From contig NZ_CALCYR010000098.1 of NCBI RefSeq assembly GCF_937906425.1, forward strand, positions 1-15,955: a DNA stretch of 15,955 bases, given 5' to 3'. How positions within the stretch are numbered: position 1 is the stretch's first letter; each line of letters begins with the position of its first letter. Below the pieces are notes generated by a model. It was not told the DNA's origin. It made no database searches and saw only the letters and a program-made list of their open reading frames with translations. This stretch comes from an uncultured Methanobrevibacter sp. (lineage in GTDB: Archaea > Methanobacteriota > Methanobacteria > Methanobacteriales > Methanobacteriaceae). Of this stretch, positions 1-7,373 are shown piece by piece. The position numbers and the translations under genes were made by a program.

Positions 1-299
1 TCTTCTTTTCCACCGTATGTACTTTCCATGATTACAGTTTCAGCACGTGGGAATCTGATTGTTGCAGGTTCAAGCAATCTTGATGGTTCATATTTGAAAT
101 CTCCGGTATATACTAAATTGTGAGCTCCGTCTCCAATGTGCATATGTGAGATTGCTGAACCTAAGATGTGTCCTGCATTATGCAATGTTAATCTGATATC
201 AGGTGAAATGTCTGTCACTTCACCATAATCAAGAGTTATTGTATTTTTAATTGCCTGTTTTACATGTTTTGATGTAAATGGGAGAGGATTTCCTTTATT
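1..299 (-). pseudogene. FttA/aCPSF1 termination factor, 5'-truncated fragment
   Basis: The minus strand from 299 leftward reads about 99 codons of strongly conserved archaeal aCPSF1 (FttA), the beta-CASP metallo-beta-lactamase ribonuclease that cleaves nascent RNA at 3' ends and terminates transcription. Visible landmarks are PLPFTSKHV, LDYGEVTDISPDIRLT, the metal-binding motif NAGHILGSAI (His), the YTGDFKYE motif (Asp) and MESTYGG, and the reading continues off the left edge. The family is about 635 residues and these motifs normally lie near its middle. The KH domains and the HxHxDH half of the active site should therefore lie to the right of 299. They do not: similarity stops at about 299, the frame hits TAA at 360-362, and no ATG or GTG lies between. 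It is therefore a 5'-truncated relic, a rearrangement junction or an assembly join. The family call is firm; the cause of truncation is inference. Confidence 0.8.
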
Positions 300-764
300 T
301 GGAAGTAATATTTCAAATAATAGACGAATTTTAAAAATTTTTTTAAGAACAATTTTTAATTAATTTTATAAAATTTATTTTAAGAAAGTAATTTTCATGT
401 AATTTTAAAAGACTTATTTTAAGAAATTTTTCACAATTTTGCTAACGAATCTCATTTTTATAAAAATCTTTAAATTTATTTAAAATAAATAGTAATATGA
501 AAAATATAAGAATTTAATAATTAATTATTTAGTTAAACAATTTAATTTAAAAAATTTAGATAATAGTTTAGTTAAAAAATTATTAATAATTCAGTTAAAA
601 AATTAAACTCAAAGTTTAGTTAATAATTAAATTAATTATAAAATTTTTTTAGTAAATTTATTTTAATCTTATTAAGTATATGTAGATAGGAGAGTTTAAA
701 ATAATATAATTCTAATTAACTTTTAATTAAATTACAAAAACGATTAATTAAACAAAGTGATTCT
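300..764. other. AT-rich intergenic region with iterated AGTTAA motifs
   Basis: About 465 bases of almost pure A/T with no credible gene on either strand. Short variants of an AGTTAAA(C/A)AAT-like motif recur near 531, 569, 593 and 618, an imperfect tandem array. The dadD promoter should lie at its right end. AGTATATG near 675 and AATAATATAAT near 700 are weak TATA candidates, and I cannot choose between them. The RBS GTGAT at 757-761 lies 3 bases before the dadD ATG. Confidence 0.5.
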
Positions 765-2093
765 ATGGAAAGTCAAAGTATATTAATCAAGAATGCAAGT
801 ATATTAAATCCAAAAGGTCAAGGTCAAACCGAAACTAAAAATAACACTGACGTTTTAATCATTGGTGATAAAATTTCAGAAATTTCTTCTGATATTTCCT
901 CCTCCGGTGTTGAGAAGGTAATAGATGCAAGTGATAAAATACTTATGCCAGGTTTTGTAAACACTCACACCCACATTTCAATGTCCCTTCTTCGTGGAAT
1001 TGCAGATGACTTGGAATTGGACACATGGCTAAATGATCATATATGGCCTATGGAAGCCCATCTCAGTGAGGAATACTGTTATATCGGTGCATTGCTTGGA
1101 GCATGTGAAATGATTAAGTCAGGTACCACCACATTTTCAGACATGTATTTCTATATGGATGGCGTTGCTCGTGCAGTTGATGAAATAGGTATGAGAGCTG
1201 TTCTTTCCTATGGTATGATTGATTTTGGAATAGCTGAAAAGAGGGAAAACGAGTTTAAGGAAAACATTGCTCTTGTTAAAAATCACAACAATACTGCAGA
1301 TGGCAGAATCACTGCAAGGTTTGGTCCACACTCCTGCTATACCGCTTCAGTCGACCTTCTTGAAAGGGTTAGAAAGGAAGCTGATAAGTATAATGTTGGT
1401 ATCCACATTCATATGAACGAAACCATGAAGGAAATCAATGATGTTGGTGAAGCTCATGACAATAAGAGACCATTTGAGCTATTAGATAGCATAGGCTTCT
1501 TAGGTGAAGATGTTGTGGCTGCTCACTGTGTATGGTTGGATGAAAATGAGATAAGCTTGATTAAAAACAATGATGTTAAGGTTTCTCATAATCCATGCAG
1601 TAATATGAAGCTTGCATCAGGGGTCGCTCCTGTTGGGGAACTTTTAAGCCAAGGAATTTGTGTTGGTCTTGGAACTGATGGGGCAAGCAGTAACAATAAT
1701 CTTGACATGTTTGATGAAATGAAGTTTGCTTCCCTTCTTCAAAAGCTTTCAACCCTTGACCCTAAGGTATTGAATGCTGATGAGGTAATCAATATGGCTA
1801 CAGTCAATGGTGCAAGGTCTTTAGGAATTGATGCAGGAACTATTGAAGTTGGAAAGAAGGCAGACCTTATTCTTGTTGATACAAGACAGCCTAACATGAC
1901 TCCTCAAAGTAATTCCCTTGCTTCCAATCTTGTTTATTCAGCAAATGGATCCAATGTTGACACTACAATATGTAATGGTAAGATATTGATGGAAAATAGA
2001 AAATTGTTAACAGTGGATGAGGATAAGATATTGGCTGAGGCAAAAAGAGCAATTTCCGAGATGAAAGAGTTAAGGGAAGCTGAAGATGACTAA
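765..2093 (+). CDS. dadD: 5'-deoxyadenosine deaminase (MTA/SAH deaminase family)
   Basis: A 442-residue amidohydrolase of the TRZ/ATZ group. In methanogens the family deaminates 5'-deoxyadenosine, the by-product of radical SAM enzymes, and also acts on S-adenosylhomocysteine, methylthioadenosine and adenosine. It is a cytosolic metalloenzyme. Seen in the sequence: NTHTH (His68, His70), WPMEAHL near residue 94, GPHS (His189), HIHMNE (His214, His216, Glu219), AAHCVW (His254), SHNPCSN near 275 and GTDGASSNNN (Asp305). This is the full set of metal and substrate residues of the MtaD/DadD family at normal length. The ATG is preceded by GTGAT at a 3-base gap. It is a single-gene unit, convergent with the flavodoxin gene. 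Its presence suits a genome with several radical SAM enzymes, including one in this window. Substrate preference cannot be read from the sequence, so a broad MTA/SAH deaminase role is the alternative. Confidence 0.9.
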   Translation: MESQSILIKNASILNPKGQGQTETKNNTDVLIIGDKISEISSDISSSGVEKVIDASDKILMPGFVNTHTHISMSLLRGIADDLELDTWLNDHIWPMEAHLSEEYCYIGALLGACEMIKSGTTTFSDMYFYMDGVARAVDEIGMRAVLSYGMIDFGIAEKRENEFKENIALVKNHNNTADGRITARFGPHSCYTASVDLLERVRKEADKYNVGIHIHMNETMKEINDVGEAHDNKRPFELLDSIGFLGEDVVAAHCVWLDENEISLIKNNDVKVSHNPCSNMKLASGVAPVGELLSQGICVGLGTDGASSNNNLDMFDEMKFASLLQKLSTLDPKVLNADEVINMATVNGARSLGIDAGTIEVGKKADLILVDTRQPNMTPQSNSLASNLVYSANGSNVDTTICNGKILMENRKLLTVDEDKILAEAKRAISEMKELREAEDD

Positions 2094-2100
2094 TTAAATA

Positions 2101-2148
2101 ATTATTTAGTTTATTATTTAGTTTATTATTTAGTTTATTATTTTTTTA
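2101..2148. repeat. 12-bp tandem repeat, three copies plus partial
   Basis: ATTATTTAGTTT occurs three times head to tail (2101-2112, 2113-2124, 2125-2136), followed by a degenerate fourth copy running into T-rich sequence. It begins 7 bases after the dadD stop. The T-runs that follow could serve as an archaeal oligo-T terminator for dadD. Confidence 0.85.
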
Positions 2149-2170
2149 TCTTTTATTTTGTTCTGTTTAT

Positions 2171-2217
2171 TACGAACTATTCTTGGATTTATAAAAAAAG
2201 GTGGAGAAAACTCCACC
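2171..2217 (-). terminator. Composite terminator element, copy A (hairpin + T7 + TAGTTCGTA)
   Basis: On the + strand this is TACGAACTATTCTTG, a spacer, ATAAAAAAAG, and the hairpin GGTGGAG-AAAA-CTCCACC (2200-2217). Read on the minus strand, 83 bases after the flavodoxin stop, it is a 7-bp hairpin followed at once by seven T and, further on, TAGTTCGTA. That is the layout of an intrinsic-type terminator for the flavodoxin transcript. Copies B (6117) and C (9915) have the same spacing. Confidence 0.7.
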
Positions 2218-2299
2218 AGCAGGAAATCAATCAATTAAGATTGAAAGTTCACACTTAAGAATCATATATTTTTATTATTTATGCTTTTTTAAAACTTAA

Positions 2300-2764
2300 T
2301 CATTGTTCTATTAGACTTTTAATTTCCTCATCTGATTCTCTTCCGGATAATCTTTTTCCAGGAATCCAATTGATTTCAGGATAAGCCTTTTTCAAGTCAT
2401 TTTCACATCCTGATATGCCTGTTCCTCCAGAGGTACAGAATGCTACTGCAGTTTTTCCAGCCATGTCGCAGGATTCAATGAATGTGTTGATTATTGTAGG
2501 TGCAGTATACCACCATACTGGAAAACCAATGATTATTGTATCATATTCTGCTACATCAATGCTTTCCTTAATTGGAGGTCTGAAAGACTTGTCATTCATT
2601 TCGATTGTTGATCTGCTGTTTTTGTCCATGTAGTCTAAGTCTGCAGCACTATATGGGGTTTCTGGAACTATTTCAAATATGTCTGCTTCAAGTACGTCTC
2701 TTATCTTTTCCGCTACTTTTTTAGTTACTCCACTTGCTGAGAAATATGTCACTAAAGTTTTCAT
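2300..2764 (-). CDS. Flavodoxin family protein
   Basis: A 154-residue flavodoxin-fold protein, expected to bind FMN and carry electrons in the cytosol. The N-terminus MKTLVTYFSASGVTKK carries the phosphate-binding loop (FSASGVT, residues 8-14) directly after the first beta strand. TIIIGFPVWWYTAP near residues 77-90 is the second FMN-contact region with its tryptophans, and AFCTSGGTGISG near 108-120 is the third loop. This pattern fits the short 'flavodoxin_4' type, which often acts with oxidoreductases. The RBS on the minus strand is AGGCGAT just upstream of ATG. The aldo/keto reductase gene lies 100 bases upstream on the same strand, so the two may form a redox operon; the gap is a T/C-rich low-complexity tract. 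Its partner enzyme is unknown. Confidence 0.85.
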   Translation of the reverse strand: MKTLVTYFSASGVTKKVAEKIRDVLEADIFEIVPETPYSAADLDYMDKNSRSTIEMNDKSFRPPIKESIDVAEYDTIIIGFPVWWYTAPTIINTFIESCDMAGKTAVAFCTSGGTGISGCENDLKKAYPEINWIPGKRLSGRESDEEIKSLIEQ

Positions 2765-2864
2765 AATATCGCCTTTTTATTATATTTTCTTATTTTATTT
2801 TTTTATTTTTTTTTCTTATTTTTTTTCTTATTTTATTTTCTTATTTTTTTATTCGAATAATCTT
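2765..2864. other. Low-complexity T/C tract between flavodoxin and AKR genes
   Basis: Iterated TTTTCTTATT-like units fill about 2780-2850. No gene is visible. ATTATTCGAATAAT at about 2851-2864 is a short palindrome just past the AKR stop codon; it could be a weak 3'-end signal, but no T-run follows on the minus strand. Confidence 0.4.
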
Positions 2865-3983
2865 CTAAAATCCAAAGCAATCAACGACATCCTTTAATAA
2901 TTCTGGAATGTCTAGCTTTTGAGTACAGATTTCTAGGCAGTTTTCGCATTCAATGCATTCTGATGCTTTAGGGTTTGTTGCAGATGTTGTTCCATAAATT
3001 GCAGATATTGATGGAAGTGAAAACATCTTTTCACTATTGTACAATTCAAAATAATCCGGAATTGGAATGCCTATTGCACATTCCTTTAGGCAGTATCCAC
3101 AGTAACTGCAAGGAATCGCAATGAGTTTCTTTATCTCTTCGGCCATTTTAAGTAGGAACTCTTCATCTTTTTGCTCTATTGGAGTGAAATGCTTAAAGAC
3201 TTTGCAATTTTCCTTCATCTGTTCAATGTTTCCCATGCCACTTAAAACTACCTTGACGTTTTTCGGACTTGCTGCAAATCTTAAAGCCCATTCTAGAGGT
3301 TTTGTCTGGTCATCATACTCTTTAAATTGGTTCATTATATCTTCTGGGAATTCAACTAATGTTCCACCTTTTATAGGTTCCATTACAACTACTTCAAGGC
3401 CGTATTTCTCACAGACTTCATAGTTTTTTCTGGATTCGGTCAAATTGCTTTCCCAGTCCAGATAGTTTAATTGCAATTGGACCACATCGAGAATGTCTCC
3501 GTATTTTTCAAGAATCTTTTCCAATAGGTCGGATTTGTCATGATAGCTTATTCCTATTTTTTTAGCTATTCCATTTTCTTTCATTTTTTGAATGTATTGG
3601 AATGTTTTTGCATTTTCGGCAAGCTTGAGGAAAGCTTCATTTATGTTATGGATTAGGAATACGTCGAAATAGTCTGTTCCTAACCTTTCAAGCATGATGT
3701 TTACGAATTTTTCATTGTCCTCTTCGCAAGTCAATGCCCATGTTGGCATTTTGTCAGCTATTCTGAATGATTCTCTAGGATATCTTTTGACAAGTCCCTC
3801 TCTTAATGCAATCTCAGATGTTCCATCGTGGTATGCATAGGAGGTGTCGAAGTAGTTAAATCCCTGATTCATATAATAGTCAACCATGTCGTTGAATTCT
3901 TCCTGTTTAATGGAACTTGGATCATTTTCGTCTTCAAGGTCTAATCTCATAGCTCCAAATCCAAACATTACATCTTCTGCCAT
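2865..3983 (-). CDS. Aldo/keto reductase with C-terminal 2[4Fe-4S] ferredoxin domain
   Basis: A predicted oxidoreductase of the COG1453 type. An aldo/keto reductase TIM barrel fills roughly the first 280 residues, followed by a ferredoxin-like tail. Numbered from the ATG at 3983, the AKR tetrad is complete: Asp46 and Tyr51 (FDTSYAYHDG), Lys78 (ADKMPTW) and His112 (FLIHNIN). The tail has two CxxCxxCxxxC motifs, CSYCGYCLKECAIGIPI and CIECENCLEIC, enough for two [4Fe-4S] clusters. A further ATG lies five codons upstream at 3998, but it overlaps the Shine-Dalgarno GAGAGTGAT (3988-3996) that sits 4 bases before 3983. I therefore place the start at 3983 (372 residues). Such fusions probably pass electrons between a reduced carrier, perhaps the neighbouring flavodoxin, and a carbonyl or aldose substrate. 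The substrate is unknown. Confidence 0.88.
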   Translation of the reverse strand: MAEDVMFGFGAMRLDLEDENDPSSIKQEEFNDMVDYYMNQGFNYFDTSYAYHDGTSEIALREGLVKRYPRESFRIADKMPTWALTCEEDNEKFVNIMLERLGTDYFDVFLIHNINEAFLKLAENAKTFQYIQKMKENGIAKKIGISYHDKSDLLEKILEKYGDILDVVQLQLNYLDWESNLTESRKNYEVCEKYGLEVVVMEPIKGGTLVEFPEDIMNQFKEYDDQTKPLEWALRFAASPKNVKVVLSGMGNIEQMKENCKVFKHFTPIEQKDEEFLLKMAEEIKKLIAIPCSYCGYCLKECAIGIPIPDYFELYNSEKMFSLPSISAIYGTTSATNPKASECIECENCLEICTQKLDIPELLKDVVDCFGF

Positions 3984-3987
3984 TTTA

Positions 3988-3996
3988 ATCACTCTC
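3988..3996 (-). promoter_or_regulatory. Shine-Dalgarno site that fixes the AKR start
   Basis: GAGAGTGAT on the minus strand complements the methanogen 16S 3' end and lies 4 bases before the ATG at 3983. The alternative ATG at 3998 overlaps this site and has no such site of its own. Confidence 0.75.
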
Positions 3997-4011
3997 ATCC
4001 ATTTATAATTT

Positions 4012-4110
4012 TTTTAAGATTTCATTTTAGTATTTTAAGATTTTTTTATCAGTATTTTAAGATTTCATTTTAGTATTTTAAGATTTTTTTATCAGTATTT
4101 TAAGATTTTT
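4012..4110. repeat. 43-bp tandem repeat upstream of the AKR gene
   Basis: Two full copies (4012-4054, 4055-4097) and the start of a third. Each copy is itself two related halves, TTTTAAGATTTCATTTTAG and TTTTAAGATTTTTTTATCAG, of 21 and 22 bp. The array lies 15-130 bases before the AKR start, so it occupies the region where its promoter and leader are expected. Confidence 0.85.
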
Positions 4111-4207
4111 TTTATTAATATTGTCTTTAGATTTGTCTTATTATTTTCTAATAAAAAAATATAAAATCAATCTTTATCAGTTTGGTTGATTATGGATTTT
4201 CTATAAG

Positions 4208-4215
4208 TTTATATA
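4208..4215 (+). promoter_or_regulatory. Predicted TATA box of the MFS-marR operon
   Basis: TTTATATA matches the archaeal box A. Initiation about 25 bases downstream would give a leader of nearly 200 nt that contains the CAAAGG palindrome and the 33-bp repeats. A second AT-rich candidate (TTTAATATATAAAT, near 4231) is possible. Confidence 0.5.
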
Positions 4216-4249
4216 CTTTGATATGTATAATTTAATATATAAATCTTTT

Positions 4250-4270
4250 CAAAGGAAAGAGTTACCTTTG
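4250..4270. promoter_or_regulatory. Interrupted palindrome CAAAGG-N9-CCTTTG, candidate MarR operator
   Basis: A 6-bp inverted repeat with a 9-base spacer lies close downstream of the predicted start site of the MFS-marR operon. MarR proteins usually bind such dyads at their own promoter, so it could be the autorepression site. The assignment rests on position only. Confidence 0.35.
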
Positions 4271-4333
4271 GAAATTGAAAAAGTCTAAAAAATTTATCAT
4301 AATTAATGCCTTTTAGGGATATGATTTTTATAT

Positions 4334-4432
4334 TTGCAGTGCTTAGAATCTTGTATGCTTAGAGAGTTGCAGTGCTTAGAGTGTTGTATGCTTAGAGAGT
4401 TGCAGTGCTTAGAAAGTTGTAGTGGTTAGAAA
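4334..4432 (+). repeat. 33-bp tandem repeat, three copies, abutting the MFS start codon
   Basis: Exactly 99 bases made of three 33-bp units (4334-4366, 4367-4399, 4400-4432). Each unit is a TTGCAGTGCTTAGA... half (17 bp) followed by a TTGTATGCTTAGA... half (16 bp). The array ends at the base before the MFS ATG. In frame with that ATG it reads as three 11-residue Cys/Leu-rich repeats, LQCLE(S/C)CMLRE twice and then LQCLESCSG, ending at TAG (4427-4429). An in-frame TGA lies at 4322 and ATG codons lie at 4355 and 4388. Whether it is translated is unknown. The MFS RBS must come from the last unit (AGTGGTTAG), a weak site. Confidence 0.85.
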
Positions 4433-5593
4433 ATGAATAAGGAAGATTTAATAATTTATATAATGATGTTAGGTACTTTTGGTGTTTTAAGCACTGAAAT
4501 GGGTGTTGTAGGCATACTGCCTCAAATTTCTGATTATTTTAATGTTTCAATTACTCAAGCAGGTTTATTTGTCAGTTTATTTGCTTTGGTTATAGCTATT
4601 TGCGGTATTTTTATGCCGTTAGTATTCAGCAAATTTGACAGAAAGAAAAGCTTTGTTATGGTTTTAGCAGTTTTCACAATATTTTCTTTAATTGGCGCTT
4701 TTGTAAGGGATTTCAATATTGCATTGATTTGCAGGATTATTCCAGCAATTGTGCATCCTGTCTATTGCGGGCTTGCATTAACTGTAGCAGCAGAGATTGT
4801 TGAAGCTGAAAAAGCACAGTCTAGTGTAAGTAAAGTTATTATGGGAGTTAGTGCAGGAATGATTATTGGAGTTCCAATAACAACTTTTGTGGCAAGCAAT
4901 TTCGGATATCAATTTGCAATGATCTGGTTTGCAGTAGTGACATTTATTGCATTGATTGCTACTATAATCTTTTTCCCTAGTTTGCCTGGAAAGGAACAGT
5001 CATATGGAAATCAGGTCTCTGTTGCAAAAACAGGAGTATTCATTATTTCCATTTTAGGGGTGATTTTCCTTAATGGAGGTATGTACACTTCCTATTCCTA
5101 TATTTCTGAGTTTTTAGGAGTTATAACAAATATAGTGGGCACTGACTTAAGCATAGTGTTGTTTATTTATGGGGTGGCTTCAATAATAGGCAATTGGCTT
5201 GGTGCTAAATTGCTTGATAAGAGTCCAAATAAGTCTGTGCTTATATTCCCTATAATTTTCAGCATTTTGCTTTTAGGAATCTTTTTCTTAGGATACTATC
5301 CGATTCCTACAGTCATCATAATGTTTATTTGGGGTCTTCTTGCAGGTATAGGCAATGACATTTCTCAATATTGGATGGTTTCATCTGCCCCAGAAGCTCC
5401 CGAATTTGCAAATGGGATATTCTTAAGCATGGGAAATGTTGGTATCACATTGGGAACCACTATTGCAGGGCTTGTTGTGATGACATGGGGAGTTAGATAT
5501 GTCATGATTGCAGCAATTCTTGTGCTGGTTATTGATTTGGTCTTATTGTTTACAAGAACAAGTAAATATGATGTTGTTCAAAATAAATTATGA
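4433..5593 (+). CDS. MFS transporter, DHA1-type efflux permease
   Basis: A 386-residue polytopic membrane protein with about 12 hydrophobic segments spread along its length and a charged break near residues 190-198 between the two six-helix halves. The order and length fit the major facilitator superfamily DHA1 group (AraJ/drug-efflux type), which exports small compounds using the proton gradient. MFS-type features include the loop between helices 2 and 3 (FSKFDRKKSF, residues 65-74) and the TM4-TM5 region ICRIIPAIVHPVYCGLALT. The TGA stop overlaps an ATG of the marR reading frame, so the pair is almost surely one transcript. Substrate is not predictable. It does not adjoin the RiPP locus, but it is the only exporter in the window and could in principle serve it. 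Confidence 0.85.
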   Translation: MNKEDLIIYIMMLGTFGVLSTEMGVVGILPQISDYFNVSITQAGLFVSLFALVIAICGIFMPLVFSKFDRKKSFVMVLAVFTIFSLIGAFVRDFNIALICRIIPAIVHPVYCGLALTVAAEIVEAEKAQSSVSKVIMGVSAGMIIGVPITTFVASNFGYQFAMIWFAVVTFIALIATIIFFPSLPGKEQSYGNQVSVAKTGVFIISILGVIFLNGGMYTSYSYISEFLGVITNIVGTDLSIVLFIYGVASIIGNWLGAKLLDKSPNKSVLIFPIIFSILLLGIFFLGYYPIPTVIIMFIWGLLAGIGNDISQYWMVSSAPEAPEFANGIFLSMGNVGITLGTTIAGLVVMTWGVRYVMIAAILVLVIDLVLLFTRTSKYDVVQNKL

Positions 5594-5601
5594 AAGGTGA
5601 T
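5594..5601 (+). promoter_or_regulatory. Shine-Dalgarno site that fixes the marR start
   Basis: AAGGTGAT is a near-perfect match to the 16S anti-SD and lies 3 bases before the ATG at 5605. This favours 5605 over the upstream ATG at 5590, which lies inside the end of the MFS gene. Confidence 0.8.
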
Positions 5602-5604
5602 AAA

Positions 5605-6060
5605 ATGGAATTGCCTAATCAGTTTAGGGAACGTGATGCAGAGGATATTAGGATTTATCATTATGTAGAGGAATTGGTAGGAAGTTATAAGGAGTTCATG
5701 TCTGAAAATTGGGAAGATGATGATGTGAATTTAACAGAACTTCCTTTCTTGTTAAGAATAAGATTTACAGACAAAAGCACTCAAAAAGACTTGGTTCATT
5801 TGTTTCAGGTAAGTGAAGGTTATACCGCTAAACTCCTTAGAAGATTTGAGGACGCCGGTTTAATAACTAGGATGGAAGACCCTTCCAATCATCGCATAAA
5901 AATAGTCAATTTGACTAAGAAAGGTGAAAAGACTACTGATAAAGCAATCAAGTTTGTTGACTATTGGGAAAATTTTGTCTCAAAGTCTCTTGATGAGGAT
6001 GAGCTTAAAGTAATGAAAAAGGCTTTATTTAAGGTTGTTAAAGAGACTGAGAATTTATAA
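5605..6060 (+). CDS. MarR family transcriptional regulator
   Basis: A 151-residue winged-helix protein of usual MarR length. It has N-terminal dimerisation helices, then a helix-turn-helix around STQKDLVHLFQVSEGYTAKL, LLRRFEDAGLI, and the wing RMEDPSNHRIKIVNLTKKGE with the DxxxxR..v.LT.kG signature of MarR proteins. A long C-terminal helix closes the dimer. MarR proteins bind palindromes as dimers and release DNA on binding small aromatic ligands or on oxidation. Placed directly behind an MFS pump with overlapping reading frames, it most likely represses its own operon. The dyad at 4250-4270 is a candidate site. I start it at 5605 because of the strong RBS at 5594-5601. Confidence 0.88.
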   Translation: MELPNQFRERDAEDIRIYHYVEELVGSYKEFMSENWEDDDVNLTELPFLLRIRFTDKSTQKDLVHLFQVSEGYTAKLLRRFEDAGLITRMEDPSNHRIKIVNLTKKGEKTTDKAIKFVDYWENFVSKSLDEDELKVMKKALFKVVKETENL

Positions 6061-6093
6061 TTATTTTTTAATAATTATTTTTTAATTATTTTT

Positions 6094-6110
6094 TAAACCA
6101 TTATGGTTTA
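6094..6110. terminator. Palindrome TAAACCAT-T-ATGGTTTA downstream of marR
   Basis: An 8-bp perfect stem with a 1-base centre lies 34 bases after the marR stop, after T-rich sequence and 6 bases before terminator element B. It may contribute to 3'-end formation of the MFS-marR mRNA, or it may be a protein-binding dyad. The loop is too short for a normal RNA hairpin unless inner pairs open. Confidence 0.35.
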
Positions 6111-6116
6111 TGATTA

Positions 6117-6161
6117 TACGAACTATTCTTGCTTTTATAAAAAAAGGTGGATAAATCCACC
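6117..6161 (-). terminator. Composite terminator element, copy B
   Basis: The same layout as copy A: TACGAACTATTCTTG, then ATAAAAAAAGG, then the hairpin GGTGGAT-AA-ATCCACC (6146-6161). The box starts exactly 29 bases before the hairpin, as in copies A and C. On the minus strand it is a hairpin followed by T7, about 110 bases after the stop of the MDR oxidoreductase gene. The closing stem pair differs from copy A (T-A instead of G-C) and pairing is kept. Confidence 0.7.
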
Positions 6162-6273
6162 AAATTATTAAAATATATTTATTATTCTTTTTATTTACTT
6201 ATTTTTTACTTATTTTTTACTTATTTAATTTTCTAATTTATTTTAAAAAAAATAGTATTCTCAGTTTTTGGAT

Positions 6274-7272
6274 TTAATCATCTAGTTCTTCTAATTTAAA
6301 GACGATTTTTCCATGAGCCTCATTATTTTCCATGAGTTTATGTGCTTTGCCGATGTCTTCCAAATCAGTGAATACTTTTGATATGTTTGGCTTGATATTG
6401 TGACTTATTATGAAATTGAATAGATTGTCTATTGTCTCTTGGTTTGGATAATTGCTATAAAATCCAGTTAGATATTTGCCATTCGGCACTCCTGTAATCG
6501 GATCAAAGTTTTTAATATATTCCTCTCCACCTAAAATGCCTGTAATGCATAATATTCCTCTGAATTTTAGGCAATTGAATGAGTCTTTAATTGATTTTGC
6601 CCCAATCAAATCCAATATCTTATCTGCTCCATCAGGGCATGCCTTTAAAACAGCTTCTTCAATTTCACCATTATCTATAATGGCGTAATCCACATTCCCT
6701 TCCTTTAATTTAGCTATTCCTTGATTATTTCTACTTGTTGCAATGACTGTACAATTCATTGCTTTTGCCAATTGAATAGCGCTTAGTCCTGCAGCACTTG
6801 TTCCGCCTCTGACTAAAAGAATATCCTCTTCTTTTAAGTTTAAGCATTCAAATAATGAACCGAAAGCAGTGAAATAAGTTTCGGGGATTGATATTATTTC
6901 TTCAAGGCTTAACTTATCTAAAGTGTCTTTTTCTATTTTGAAAGTATTTTTTATAGGTATTGAGGCATATTCTGCATAGCTTCCATCAAAGCTACGGCCC
7001 ATTCCTCCCATCAGGCAGCATACAATCTCTCCCTTTTCAAATGAGCTGTTTGAGGGATCAATGATTTCTCCTACACATTCAATTCCAGGAATTCTTGGAA
7101 GTTTGATATATGGTTCGTCAGCTTCATAGTCTCTTAAAATAACTTCAGAACGGTTGATTCCAAATCCTTTTACTTTTATGAGCACTCTGTTTTCAACCAC
7201 TTCTGGGATTTTTACTTGGCTAACTTTTAAGTCTTCTGCCTTACAGGTTTTTTCAAGGACTATTGCTTTCAT
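6274..7272 (-). CDS. MDR-family quinone oxidoreductase-like protein (zinc-free alcohol dehydrogenase superfamily)
   Basis: A 332-residue medium-chain dehydrogenase/reductase. The GroES-like N-terminal half has VLIKVKGFGINRSEVILRDYE (residues 30-50), where Zn-enzymes would carry a Cys; here it is Asn-Arg-Ser, as in the quinone oxidoreductase and zeta-crystallin branch. PRIPGIECVGEI follows at 59-70. The Rossmann motif RGGTSAAGLSAIQLAK (155-170) binds NAD(P)H. The structural-zinc four-Cys loop is missing. It probably reduces a quinone, enal or enone with NADPH in the cytosol. It has a perfect AGGTGAT RBS 3 bases before ATG. It lies 101 bases downstream of the radical SAM gene on the same strand, with no hairpin or minus-strand T-run between, so readthrough from the RiPP enzyme gene is possible. 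A role in RiPP maturation is not supported by sequence. Confidence 0.85.
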   Translation of the reverse strand: MKAIVLEKTCKAEDLKVSQVKIPEVVENRVLIKVKGFGINRSEVILRDYEADEPYIKLPRIPGIECVGEIIDPSNSSFEKGEIVCCLMGGMGRSFDGSYAEYASIPIKNTFKIEKDTLDKLSLEEIISIPETYFTAFGSLFECLNLKEEDILLVRGGTSAAGLSAIQLAKAMNCTVIATSRNNQGIAKLKEGNVDYAIIDNGEIEEAVLKACPDGADKILDLIGAKSIKDSFNCLKFRGILCITGILGGEEYIKNFDPITGVPNGKYLTGFYSNYPNQETIDNLFNFIISHNIKPNISKVFTDLEDIGKAHKLMENNEAHGKIVFKLEELDD

Positions 7273-7373
7273 ATAATCACCTTAATTTAATTTATTTAGC
7301 ATTAGTTTGGGGTTTAAAATATTTTTTTAATTTTATTTTTCATGGTTTAGGGTTAAGAAGATTATCTTATTTT

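Larger units (their letters stand above)
4111..4333. other. Divergent intergenic region between AKR and MFS genes
   Basis: AT-rich and without a gene. It holds the MFS promoter (TTTATATA, 4208-4215) and a possible operator (CAAAGG-N9-CCTTTG, 4250-4270). The AKR promoter was not located with confidence. Confidence 0.5.

Noticed and set aside
360..764. Missing N-terminal half of FttA hidden in another frame
   Set aside because: The reading upstream of 299 shows none of the expected KH-domain or HxHxDH motifs, and the sequence is low-complexity A/T with many stops.
4334..4432. CRISPR-like or insertion-sequence-end repeat before the MFS gene
   Set aside because: The three units are contiguous without spacers, and there are no terminal inverted repeats or a transposase nearby.
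6274..7272. MDR oxidoreductase as a tailoring enzyme of the RiPP locus
   Set aside because: It is on the same strand 101 bases from the maturase, but its family has no known peptide role, it has its own perfect RBS, and nothing beyond proximity links it.
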